Of a DNA stretch of 64,000 nt, positions 26,178 to 37,363 are shown in pieces. Made by a program: the position numbers and the translations under genes. The stretch spans positions 16,482,216 through 16,546,215 of the forward strand of contig CM070725.1 in NCBI GenBank assembly GCA_036346275.1, given 5' to 3'. The notes under the pieces were generated by a model that saw nothing but the letters and a program-made list of their open reading frames with translations, did not search any database and was not told where the DNA came from. How positions within the stretch are numbered: the first letter of the stretch is position 1; every line of letters starts with the position of its first letter. The stretch comes from Otatea glauca. Lineage: Eukaryota; Streptophyta; Magnoliopsida; Poales; Poaceae.

Positions 26178-26839
26178 TGTTTGCACCAAAATTTGGCAAG
26201 TCTAGTCAAAATCGGAAATAAAGTCAGACACGCGGAAATTAACGGACAGGTTGGAAAGATTTGGAGATATTTGGAAACAGCAAGATCTTTGAAGAAATAA
26301 CTATCTGAGATAAGGCCGATACGGATCAGGACTTGAAACGTGTTGTAGTAGGACACGATTGGCCGAATTGTATAAAAGAAGGGCCAGAGCAAGCTGCAAA
26401 AAATCCAATACAATACAATCAACCAGCTTTTACTTTCTTACTTTTTCCTGTCGACTTGGAGTAGTCTCTGTAATTTAGATCTCTCTCTGTAATCGATCTT
26501 GATCAATAAAGTTGCGCATCGCCGATTGTTGATCTTCGTCAATTACACCCCAGGTATGATTTGTTCTGATTTTGTTGCGCATCGCCTTCTTCAAAATTAA
26601 TCTACCTTTATCACCTGATTAGCCTTATTTGGCTAATTAAACTTACCTTGTTACCTCGATCTTGATCGGCTTCAAGATGATTAAGTCTAAGCCGATTGAT
26701 CTCCACGATCGACTTTGTGTGAATTTTATATTTTTACCTTGTCGATTCTGAGTCAAATCGACCGCACGCTCTGAACCGGTGTTAAATGCGGTGTCTTTCT
26801 TTGTCGAAACCTCGCATCAAGTTTTTGGCGCCCACAACA
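26178..26839 (+). repeat. Tat-type LTR, A-like subfamily, plus strand
   Basis: It starts tgtttgcaccaaaatttggc and ends ttggcgcccacaaca. It is the reverse-strand equivalent of the LTRs at 34050-34709 and 42093-42751, including aagatcttt.gaagaaataactgtctgag-type sequence and a TATA box ttgtataaaag (26369-26379). It ends 40 bp from the TM9SF pseudogene. Confidence 0.85.
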
Positions 26840-26878
26840 CTTTCCAAATTAAACTTTTATATTACAAAATTAATTCTA

Positions 26879-28242
26879 TCAATCCACGCTGCACGGCACG
26901 ACCTCGAACCCGACGACAGTGTACCCGCCGCCATCCTTAGCACCGGAGAAGCTGATCAGCTCGGCGGCATCGATTGTGGCCATCAAGACCTCCATCCTGG
27001 CGGTGCCATTCCACAGCTTGTTGACTAGCACGGTGAGCTTGATATGGTTGTAGACGTAGTACCCACCATCGTCAGCGCGCACGCCGACGGGGAAGCCGGT
27101 GGACCGGAGGAGCATGTCGGACGCGATCGGGTTCTTGACATGCCGGACGACGGGGAGCGTGTCGAGGAGGAGGTTGACGTGGTAGGCGTCATTGATGCGA
27201 GACTTGATGAGGTCGGCGGTGGCGGGGGACACTGGGTTGGTGCGGTAGAGGAAGGCGGTGGTGTTCTTGAGCATGGAGAAGCGGTACGGCGAGGTCCGAA
27301 GGTGGGCACTCGGGCCGGGCTTTTCTTTGCGACCCGTTTCAAAGCCCGCACGACACTGTAGCACATGTCGTGTCAGGCACGATGGGCTGCATGGCCCGGC
27401 ACAATACTGTAGCACGGGCCGTGCCAGGCCGATGACCCAGCGCATGAGGAAGAATTCTAGCATGAAAGTCACCAACCCGCAGAGTAGGAGTGCCATGGAC
27501 GCACCTAACAGCATGGACACCACCCTTGTTGCCGACATCTGAGAAAGACGGGCAAGAGGGGAGAGAGAGCTAAGAGAAATTGAGAGACGGTGCAAGAAAC
27601 TGCTCTCTCTTTCAATCTCTCTCAGCTCTCTCTCTCCCTCATCTCTCTCAATCTCTCCCTCTCTCGTCTGTCTCTCTTAATCTCTCTCCTGTCTCCCTCA
27701 CTCTCTTCTCGCCCATTGCCCCCTCTACTGTCTCAACTTCATATGCTTTCGGCTCTTTTCTTCTCATCGCAATAGTGCAAATGGACCGGACCTGAGTCAG
27801 CACGGTACGAAGCAGGCACAAAGCGCAAATAAGCCGTGTCTGGGCTCGCTGAAGACGAACTGGGCCAGCACAACGGGCACGATAGACCGTCACGACCAGG
27901 CCCAATTTAGGCACAAAATACGATGAACCCATACCGGACCGGCCCGGCACGACACGACACGACGCTCACCTCTAGTCTTGATACGGTCGCCGAGGAGTAG
28001 CTCGCTGAGGCTCCGGCGGCACGGTTAACGCCGTCTCGCCGGGCGCAGAAGGGGAGGGAGTAGTAGGGGAACGGGAGCTTTTAGGACTGCGAGGTCAGGG
28101 AGTTCACGTTGGCAGCCAGAGCATCGCTGGGGCGGTACCGGTGCGGGTAGCTGCCCGGGAGGTAGAACGCAGTGGCCGGAGACTGGCCGGAGAGGAGGAC
28201 GAACAAAAGGGTGGTGAGGATGGTGGACGAGGAGGAAGCCAT
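26879..28242 (-). pseudogene. TM9SF (nonaspanin/EMP70) N-terminal half, disrupted
   Basis: TM9SF proteins are Golgi/endosome membrane proteins with a large lumenal N-terminal domain and nine membrane spans. The start at 28242 gives MASSSSTILTTLLFVLLSGQ, a signal peptide, followed by the family hallmark FYLPGSYPHRYRPSDAL and NVNSLTS. A TAA stop interrupts at 28083-28081, but the same frame continues with LPFPYYSLPFC. A frameshift near 28015 moves to SLSELLLGDRIKT. A 676-bp hAT-like element (27299-27974) then splits the exon. Homology resumes with SPYRFSMLKN, VNLLLDTLPVVRHVKNPI and YTVVGFEVVPCSVD, ending at 26879. All membrane spans are absent here. It resembles the plant TMN11/12 type, a judgement from memory. 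Confidence 0.85.
27299..27974. mobile_element. Non-autonomous hAT-like element inserted in the TM9SF exon
   Basis: The right end is gctcacctcta and the left end aggtgggcac, giving inverted ends related to TAGAGGTGGGC, a common hAT terminus. Inner flanks are rich in cgggcc/ggcacgacac. The centre (27560-27720) is a long ctctctc pyrimidine tract. A related copy occupies about 59030-59753 with the same block order. TM9SF coding sequence is continuous on both sides. An 8-bp target duplication is only weakly visible. Confidence 0.7.
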
Positions 28243-29444
28243 GGCGGCAAGAGGTGAGCTGCTAGATGGTGCATGGTGACACTGGTTAGAAGCTGGGTAT
28301 GCCATGAAACCTTTAATTTTGTTATTGATGACACGAGCTTTGATTACTAACCAAGAAAAGGAAAGAAACAACGATCAGTCGTAAACTGAGAGTTGAGAAC
28401 ATGCATGCTTCTTGTCAAGAAGAGCGTAGATTTCTTCAATCGGATTCGCAGCATCACTCCACTATTTTTTTTAATGTTTTAGGATCTATGTACTTAATCA
28501 AGCATTGTCAAATGTGCTACATGGGAGAATACTTAGATTGTCCACATGAAAACTGCATTATTGGATCAGTAAAATTTATAAATTCCAGTCAAAAAGAGCC
28601 TAAATATTTTTTAATTGCCATCAAATGTGCATAATTCTTCAATGCCATTGCAAAAATACATATAGCTTTTGCATTTTCCACTACCATCAAGTCAACTGCT
28701 AACAAGCCAACTATTGTACAGTTTACTAGTAAGTTACTACCTGTGTTCCTCCAGTGTTGAGCAGAGTTCATAATCGGACATCTTGCAATCTTGCTTGACC
28801 ACTTGCTATGCATGGCGCTATGTTTTTCCGGTACACGCTCTAACCAAATATCTTTACTAAAAGCATACTCAAAATTGTTGCTTAATTGCTAATCGGCTGC
28901 TCGTACTATTCTTTTAACAAAATGTTGTTAGTATTGGACATACTGTAGTGCTTTACCATTCTTTTAGCAAAATTGTTACGCATTTATCATTTTGGTCTTA
29001 ATTTTAGTAATACGTGCGTCTACACGGCTAGCAATTTCTATAAATAGATCTAATCCGTAATGCATGCAACAATATCTTCTCAACTTCCATTCTATTTTAA
29101 GATATTGCTCCTTTATTAGACACTTGAAGATGGTGAGTAGATAAGGAAAGCAAAACGCTTCCCTTCCATATGGTACTCCTCTGATTTACCATATATCTCT
29201 TATAAATAGATAAAAAGATCTAAGCTATGGATGAAAATGATTAAGGAGATTGGACGACCAAGATTTTCTCTTTTTTTAGAAAAATATGGGATTTTCTAGC
29301 AATTTTTCTTTTTTAGATTAACATAGGAATTTCTAGAATTTCCTGATTAACGTGGGGGCTTCTAAGAGGGCCTCCAATTAATATATAAAAAGATATGGTC
29401 TCAGAAAGATCAAGTGATCATTGATCGAACATTCACCTGGCGGC
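28243..29444. other. Intergenic sequence, no gene seen
   Basis: AT-rich sequence upstream of the TM9SF start. The first few hundred bases would have held its promoter and leader. No RNA gene, transposon end or conserved protein could be recognised in the remainder. Confidence 0.4.
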
Positions 29445-30076
29445 TGTTGGCACCGAAAAAGAGCTAATCGGCCTCAACACACGCAAACGCCGAGTTCAAG
29501 AGGTTCGAGGCATGCCAGCCGATTTGATCTTGCAATCGGCAAGAATATTATAATTTAAACAGCTATAATAGCCAATTAGGTTTTTCATTGATAATCTAAT
29601 CTAAACAGCTATTTAGCCGATTAAATCATGTGTAACAATAAATTTGGCTAGCTTATTACGGCTGATCGGATGGTTTGGTAAATGCAGATTTTTTCGAAAA
29701 AGGCGATGCGCAATAAGATCAGAGAAAAACAAACCTGAATAGATTGGCATAATCGAAGATGATCAACAATCAGCGATTCACAACTTTATGGGTACAAGGA
29801 TTCTAAATTACAAAACTACTCTTAGTCGTTAGGAAAAGTAGATAAAAGTAGACACGAGTTGATTGATTGATTGTTTTTTTCTGGCTCGCTTCAGGTCCCC
29901 TTTTTATAGCGCGCAGGCCGATCGTATCCTTCTTCGATCCGCTATAAATCATAAATCGTGTCTGCCTCAAACTCTTTAAGATAAGTTTCTTTATTTAAAC
30001 TGATATCGGCTAAATATCCAATTTTACCTTGACCTTAGAAACCAGCCGCATATCTTGCCAAATTTTGGTGCGAACA
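29445..30076 (-). repeat. 3' LTR of Tat element B
   Basis: Plus-strand edges are tgttggcaccg (left) and gtgcgaaca (right). A polypurine tract on the minus strand (CTCTCAAAAATAGGGGACA) abuts the right edge. A minus-strand TATA box, GCTATAAAAA, is at 29901-29910. It belongs to the same subfamily as the partial LTR at 11562. Confidence 0.8.
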
Positions 30077-31619
30077 TGTCCCCTATTTTTGAGAGATAAC
30101 ATGTTATCTTTCAAAAATCTTCTTCATCGGCTTGATAACGAATTATCCTCACCGCCGCCTTTGGTAACTCCTCCATTTATTCCATCGTAATATCTTGAAA
30201 CACATATCTTTGCCATTAACTATCCGCGAATTGTCGGGAAAACTTCTCGCCTTTTGACCTTTTTTACCCCCTATAAATATAGGGCCCATCCTCCTATCAT
30301 TTTCATGCGCTCAAGTTCTCAAACCTCTCATCATCGACTCACACCTCACTTTATCGGTCTTCAATACTCCATAGCACCCTATCTCACTGTTCAACTCTGT
30401 GGACTTTTATCGGCTTGACAAAACTCCTCAATGGATCCCCATCAGGTATTCATCCCTATTATTAATAGTAATTACCAGTTTTATCTAGGTTCAGTAGGAA
30501 ACATTACTCGACAGTTATCATAGAACAAGAGATTCCTCGTCTTCCTTTATCGGCTCCCGAGTACAATATAGAAGGATGGAGCAAAAGTTTTAGAGCTTGG
30601 CCGACAATGCTGAAAGGTTGGCGGGATTGGTACAATCGGTTAGCAGCTAAAAAAAGGTCTATATGGGAATAGATGGGGATAGCAACTATATTCCTTTATC
30701 TTTAGCTGTTCCTGAGGCCAATAAGCCCTTGTTGGCCATGGTGTGCTACTTTTGGTCGGACACATTCAACGCCTTTTTGTTTAGGACAGGCCCAATCAGC
30801 CCAACCTTATTGGACATAGCACAGCTTTGTTATTTGAGATCAGACGGGGACCAAGTGTCGGCTTTTAGCGCTAAACCCCAACACAAGTTAATCAGTTCCA
30901 AGGGAGAAGGCTAAAACAAGTACATTAGCAATAATAAAGGAACCGGTTCAGTGTTCGATAAAGAACACGTAGCCTTCTTAAATCTGTGGCGCCCCTTTTG
31001 GACCCACACAAGTCTACCAAGACATAGCCGAGCAACTTGTAGAAGGTCATCGGCTTGCTCTAGGAAAGTTGTTTTTGGGAGCAGCATATCATTTGGAGTC
31101 GGTTTTTTATCGAACTAGGCCAGTACTCAGTAGGTAATGTTGATTGTCCATTATGTTTCATACAAGTCTGGCTCTATTGTGTATTTAGCCGATCTTTTAA
31201 AATTGACTCAGCCGAGATTACTCCTTTCCCTTGGGAAGAAATTTCAGAAGATCAAGAACCTGAATTCAGAAATATCGTTTGGCGAAAAATTTATCCTCTG
31301 CTCCTGCACTCAACCCAAACTAACCCCTATTGGAGCAAGAAAATTTCTAGCTTTCTTTTTCCAACTTGACCAGACAGACTTTTGCTAGAATAACTTCTTT
31401 AGTTATAAAGAATCTGACAGTTTTCCTTACCCGTCATTTCTTCACTTGGCAGCCGATAGCAACGAAATTCTTGTGGAAACTTTGGATATATACAAGATTT
31501 TTTTGTCTCCATGTGTGCTATCTGTTGGCTTGCATATGAAAAAATGGACTTACCAGCCATCCTACGAGCTAATATCATCCATCAGTTTACTCTAGGCACC
31601 TAGGCTTTGGCCAAGTTCC
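30077..31619 (+). pseudogene. Antisense PMD gene of Tat element B, truncated
   Basis: Read on the plus strand, opposite to the element, a start at 30431 gives MDPHQVFIPI, then a stop about 33 codons on. The frame at 30663-30914 contains LLAMVCYFWSDTFNAFLFR, TLLDIAQLCYLRSDGD and ISSKGEG, matching 35278-35598 of element A. The 31137-31388 frame has GEKFILCSCTQPKLTPIGARK, matching RFMMCSGNETKVTPIGSKK in A. The gene is cut off at 31619 by the LTR starting TGTAACACCC. The domain is the plant mobile domain (PMD). Multiple stops make it inactive. Confidence 0.7.
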
Positions 31620-34049
31620 TGTAACACCCTAAAAATTTGCCATATTTCAAATTTTCGAGCTATTTTGATTTTTTGGAATATTTGGGTAGTTATTGGAATT
31701 TATTTGCATTTATTCAAATGAGGGCTTCTTGAAATCAATTAAAATAACACAAAATTTCAAACAAAGTTTTCCTAGAAATATTTTATTTAAGCTCCAAATG
31801 TCCCAAAATATTTTCTAGAATTTTTCTGGATTTTTCGGGTATTTTCTCTATTTATTTCGGTATTGTTTATTTATCTGATTTATTTTAAATCGAAATTGAT
31901 TTAAAATCGCAAGAATAGTGTTTGGGCCGAAACCCTTCGGTTCGGCCCAAGTCAGCCCGTGCCATCGGCCTGCGCAGCCCATCTCACCGAAACCCTAGCC
32001 GTCGCGCGTTCGGACCGTGGGATCGAGATCCAACGGTCATCGTTGCGCCGCGTCGCCCGCGCGCGTGCGCCACCTGATCGAGTCCACGTGGACGTCCAGG
32101 ATTGCGCCACATCGATCGTCTTCGCGAGATCACCGGAGTTAACCCCGCCGAGCGTTTTCGCTCGTTTCGCCGGTGTTTGCGCGCACGTCAAGGCTCCTTT
32201 AAGTGCACCAGTTAGTGCGTCTGGCAGAGCTCTTCATGCTACATCTTTCGACTCGTCGCACGCCTTCCGAGTCGCCGCCGTTTGCTCGCAAAAGCTCACC
32301 GTAGTAGCTGGACCACTCCACCGCGGTTTTTGCCTCATTCCGCCGTCGCCGGTTCATCTCCGCCGTCACCAAGGTCACCGGAGTAACGCTCTTGCCAAGC
32401 CGCGTCGAGTGGACCAATTCTTCACGCCAGAGAATCACCGTTGCGCTGTTCGCTGCGTCGTCTTCCTCAGCGACGGTAGCCCTTCTCTTCTGCGCCGCCG
32501 TCGACCTCGCCAAACCTCGCCGACCGTTCGATCCGCATCGCACGATCCTGGTTCGTCCACGTCCTCCATCTCCTTTTTAAATCCTAGCATTAATCGTGAC
32601 CGTTAGATCTAGTATGGACGTCAGAGATTAGATCTTGAGTTCTTGTATTAGATGCGATCTGGGCCATTGGATCGTTTTTGAACGCTTGTGATAGTGCCAC
32701 ATCGCTAGGGTGAACAATAAACTGCTCGGGTACCATGAGCCGTGCGGGGTTCGCGAGTTCGATTTGAACGTGTGGCACGGATGCCGCCGCACCCTCGCCA
32801 AATCCCGTGTGGACGCGTGTGCGGGTTGACCCGGGGCGCAACCAAATCCCGGTCGTTGATTTCAAACGGACAGCTGAGATTTCGCCTCGTGTCTTCGCGA
32901 GAGCCGAGGCGTCGTCGAGTCGGTGCGTGCGCTGGCCGTTGGATTTGTGAGCACCGTTAGATGCGTGACGCGTGGCGGCGTGGAGCGCGAAGCGTCGCCG
33001 GGTCCGCACGTGCGTTGGCCGTTGGATCCGTCGGCCCGCTCGATGGCCGATGCGTGTCACGCGGATTCCGGCGCAGCGCGTGAGATCTGGCCGTTGGTCT
33101 TTTGACGGCCATGATTGCGCCACGTGTTCGTGCACGAATCTCAAGGCTGGTCGGTGGCGTCGGCGATGGCGTCGATCCGACGTCACCGGTGGGGCAGTGC
33201 ATCGCCCTATGGACCGAGTCCACCGTGGACTAGAGCCGGGCCGTGGACCCAGTCCATGGACCGAGGCGACTGGCAGCACCAGGAAGCGCCACGTGTCGGC
33301 GGACGTCATGCTGACGCAATAAATCGAGTTTTCAATAGAAAAATAAATAAATAAATTCGGGATTTTCTATTTTCTGATTTATATTTTATTTAAAACTTTC
33401 AAAGGCCATAACTTTTGCATTTTAACTCCGATTGAGGTGGTTCTAGTTTCTAAAAATTTGTAAAATTGTGCTCTTTTAATGGTAAATTTTATTTGAATTT
33501 TTGAGGTTATATAGTCTACTATTTTGGTTATTTATTGCATATATAATTTTTACACGTAGACACAAATTTGCCGGGAAGTTTCGAGGAAGAATTCGTCGCT
33601 CAAGATCAAGCTTCGGAACACGACCAGCAACTCTTCGAAGGCAAGTGATGCTTTAACCATTTTGATCCCAGTTTTAAAAATATATTTTTGCTTGAAATTA
33701 TGCATGCTAAGATAATTAAAAATGGATTTAAACTAATTTTGGTAATGTAGCTAAGCAACCCATATTGTTATTGCCACCTTGAAATTATTATTTGTATGCC
33801 CTGAAATCTTTGTCACCTTAAAATTAATCATAATTGTTGGATATAATATGATGCCAACACGGGAGGCTAGACCGTGATTAGATGCTTAGCCTTGCAACGG
33901 GTCATGTACGATCTTTCGGAAGAATGACACAATACTGACTAATGAAATATTGAATGTATTTTGGAAATGGTGTGATGATGCTAAGTGATGAGACAGAGGT
34001 ACGGAGACTGGTGTGGCTCTGTACCGATGTTAAGTTATTATTGGCATGT
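31620..34049 (+). mobile_element. LTR-like sequence of another Ty3/gypsy element (TGTAACACCC start)
   Basis: The sharp start tgtaacaccctaaaaattt within element B is the usual LTR start of Tekay/Del-type Ty3/gypsy elements in grasses. A GC-rich centre (31920-33320) is flanked by AT-rich arms, and gcttagccttgcaacgggtc near 33880-33900 resembles leader sequence of such elements. Open frames in the GC-rich part have no recognisable domain. The right side is cut at 34049 by element A, and no continuation was found beyond A, so it is truncated. The five bases before the start are gttcc. Confidence 0.6.
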
Positions 34050-34709
34050 TGTTGGCGCCAAAAACTTGATGTAGGGTTTCTAATAGCAGCACACTAGATG
34101 AACATCGGGTTCAGAGCGTGCCAGTCGATTTGAACTGTAACCGACAAGGTAAAAATATAAAATTCACACAAAGCCGATCGTGGAGATCAATCGGCTTAGA
34201 CTTAATCAGCTTGAAGCCAATCAAGATCGAGGTAACAAGGTAAGTCTAATTAGCCGAATAAGGCTAATCAGATGATAAAGGTAGATCAATTCTGAAGAAG
34301 GCGATGCGCAACAAAATCAGAACAAATCAGACCTAGGGTGTAATTGACGAAGATCAACAATCGGCGATGTGCAACTTTATTGATCAAGATCGATTACAGA
34401 GAGAGATCTAAATTATAGAGACTACTCCTAGTCGACAGGAAAAAGTAAGAAAATAAAAGCTGGTTCATTGTATTGTATTGGATTTTTTTGCAGCTTGCTC
34501 TGGCCCTTCTTTTATACCCTTCGGCTGATCGTGTCCTACTACAACACGTTTCAAGTCCTGATCCGTATCAGCCTTATCTCAGACAGTTATTTCTTTAAAG
34601 ATCTTGCTGTTACCAAATATCCCTAAGTCTTCCCAAACTATCTGCTAGTTTCCGTATCTTTGACTTTATTGCCGATTTTAACTAGACTTGCCAAATTTTG
34701 GTACAAACA
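34050..34709 (-). repeat. 3' LTR of element A
   Basis: Begins tgttggcgccaaaaacttg on the plus strand and ends gtacaaaca. A minus-strand TATA box GGTATAAAAG is at 34509-34518. It aligns base for base with 42093-42751 with few differences. Confidence 0.9.
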
Positions 34710-34730
34710 TATGGCCCCCATTTTTGAGAG
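34710..34730 (-). other. Polypurine tract of element A
   Basis: On the minus strand this reads CTCAAAAATGGGGGCCATA directly before the 3' LTR. It is the expected primer for plus-strand DNA synthesis and confirms the orientation. Confidence 0.8.
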
Positions 34731-35035
34731 ATGACTTGTTATCTGTCAAAAATTGCCATTATCAGCTTTTCCCATCGGCTAACTGTTGAACTTCGCTCAA
34801 TAACTGCTACTTTATTCGCGCCGTAATTCTCTGACATGCGGGTAGTGCGTTTTAACTACTCGCGCCTTTTGAGATTCGCTTCCCGCCGCTTCAAATTTTA
34901 CCTTGATATAAAACGCGGACCCCCCGGACTCATTCCTCAGGCGCACAAGCTCTCGAGTTGTCTGCAATCGGCTTCTGGTTTTCAAGCTCTTCAATGTTCA
35001 CTGCTTCCAATCGGCTTTTGTCAGAATCGTCTTAA

Positions 35036-37064
35036 TAGACCCTTCTCAGGTATTCATCCCGATCCCAAACAGCAATGACCAATTCTATCTGGGTCCAGTA
35101 GGAAATATAGAAGCTGGTTCTGTAATAAATGAAGAGATTCCTCGTTTACCTCTGTCGGCTTCGGGGTATAACATAGAGGGTTGGAGTAAGAGTTTCAGGG
35201 CTTGGCCGACGGCTCTTAAAGGGTGGAGATCGTGGTATATTCGTGTAGCAGCTCAAAAGAGGGTTGAATGGGAAAAAATGGGCATAGCTGAATGTCTCCC
35301 TCTTTTTTTATCCGATCCAGAGGCCAATGAGCCCTTGGTGGCCACGGCTTGTTATTTCTGGTCGGATACCTTCAACGCTTTCGTATTCCGCATCGGTCTC
35401 ATCGGCCCAACCCTTCTGGACGTGGCCCAACTGTGTTGTTTAAGACCTGATGGATACCAAATATCGGCTTATAGCACCAAGCCCAAGTACAAGCTTATCA
35501 AATCCAAGGGTGAAGGATGGGCTAAATATATCAGAAATAAAAATAAGGTCAATGGGCTAGTATCAGACGAAGAGCATGCTGCTTTTTTGAATCTCTAGTT
35601 AGACCGATTTCTGTTCTGTGGTGCTTCTCTGGGACCAACTCAAGTATATCAAACCACAGCAGAGCAACTGGTAGAGGGTCGTCGGCTGGCACTTGGGAAG
35701 ATGCTTCTGGGAGCAGTCTACCAGATGATGCACACAATAAGGTGTCGGTTGTTCACTGGTTTTTCGAAATTCACTGTTGGCAACGTCGGAGGACCACTCT
35801 GTTTATTTAGATCTGGCTATACTGTTTGTTCAGCCGATCCTTTGAGTTAAATCCTTCTGAAGACACGGCGTTTCCTCGAGAAGATACTCCAGAAGGCATG
35901 GTGTCTCAGTTCATAGCTAGCCGATCTTACGGGGAGAGATTTATGATGTGCTCTGGGAATGAGACAAAGGTGACTCCCATCGGCTCTAAGAAATACTTAT
36001 CGTTCTTTTTGCAGCTTGATAGTAATGAATTCAAACAAAATGATTTCTTCAGTTATACAAGTACAGCCGATTTCCTATGGCCTTCTTTTCTTCACTTAGA
36101 TGCTGATAGTGCTCTAATGCCGCAAGATACTTTAGACTTATTCAAGCTTTTCACTTCACCAAGCATTTTGCATGTCGGCCTTCATACAAGGAATCGGACT
36201 TTTCAACCTTCATACGAGTTCTATAATCCGTCAGTTTATGCTAAGCAGTTAGGCTTTGGTCAAGTCATCCCTAGTATGCCACTACTTGATCGGCTTCAAC
36301 CTCGAGCCAGAGTCCGCAATGCTACCGCGGCCAACCTTGTCCTTGAGATAGCCGATGAACTTCAGATCAAGGACTTGCCACATTTCATGCTGAATACTCG
36401 TCGGTCAGAGCGCTTTTCTTCATGGTGGCTATCTATTGCAGATGCGCTCTATTCTGATAAGTCATTGTCGGCTATTATAAATGAATTCTTCCCAAATCTT
36501 ACTGAGCCGACAATAGACACTAACAGCGATTCAAGCGACGAGACTAACTCTACGGGGTATACTAATACAAGCCTTGTAGATATTGATAAGGTATCGGCTT
36601 GAATAATATTATTTTACATATTGACTTTGCCAGACACACTTTCTTATTTTCCTTTATCCTTTTTCTACAGACTAAAGCTGCTGGCAAGAAGCCTATTTTG
36701 GCCAAGGCGTGGCCACACAAAAGGCCACTTGACGGATGGCCTCACAGGTATACCCTGTGTACCTCAGGAATCCATAGTCCTTCCTTATCGGATATTGAGA
36801 AGAAACAGCCAAGTAAGTAAAAAAGAACACAATCGACAGTTATTATTCTTCGTTTTTTCTCAACAGACCTTTAGCTGATTATATTTTTCAGAAAAGAAGA
36901 AAACGAAGTACACTAAGGTTCCTGCAAAAAGGGGGTCCAAACCCCAAGAGCAGATTGGCTATGACGATCGCATTATTGACGAGGTTCAAAATGTGATTGC
37001 AAAGGCCGCAGGTGCTCTGTCGGCTTTGGGCGCAACTCTTCCAGGCTCAGGCATCCAGTATTGA
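35036..37064 (+). pseudogene. Antisense PMD gene of Tat element A, with introns
   Basis: The reading frame runs opposite to gag-pol. The start codon of relatives (ATGGACCC in C) is ATAGACCC here (35036). The open frame contains LPLSASGYNIEGWSKSFRAW, FWSDTFNAFVFRIG, TLLDVAQLCCLRPDGY and IKSKGEGWAKYI. A TAG at 35597-35599 interrupts, and the frame resumes through 35826-36602 with FMMCSGNETKVTPIGSKKY and LQLDSNEFKQNDFF. These are plant mobile domain features. A donor at about 36590 (AAG/GTATCG) and acceptor near 36669 (CTACAG/A), then GTAAGT at 36812 and TTTTCAG near 36891, suggest two 3' introns. The last exon reads TKYTKVPAKRGSKPQEQIGY and stops at 37062. Role unknown; possibly a trans-acting anti-silencing or targeting factor, which is speculation. 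Confidence 0.75.
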
Positions 37065-37363
37065 ATGAAATGTAAAAACTCTGGTTGTTTTGGAAATACT
37101 TATCCGATACTTTTGTTACTCTTATAATCGGCTGTTTAACCGATTTTAATTTCGCCCTCTAGTAATTGTATCTCTTCTAAGTCTGTAATCCTTTTAGCCG
37201 ATTAATAGCATCGTGTTAACTTGGCCTTTTAATCATGATCCTTAGTCGGCTAGGCTCCAATCCAAACGCTAGGATAGTATTTCTTTAAATATTTCCCGTT
37301 AATAGCTTTAGGCAATACATACCCTTCCAACGTTTCTATTACGTATGAATTTCCACCGACTAG

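Noticed and set aside
27025..27366. Frames overlapping the TM9SF fragment in other phases
   Set aside because: The TM9SF frame carries the conserved motifs; the others are GC-rich shadows.
31959..33309. Long open frames on both strands in a GC-rich block
   Set aside because: They lie inside LTR-like sequence. High GC content lowers stop frequency, and no domain is recognisable.
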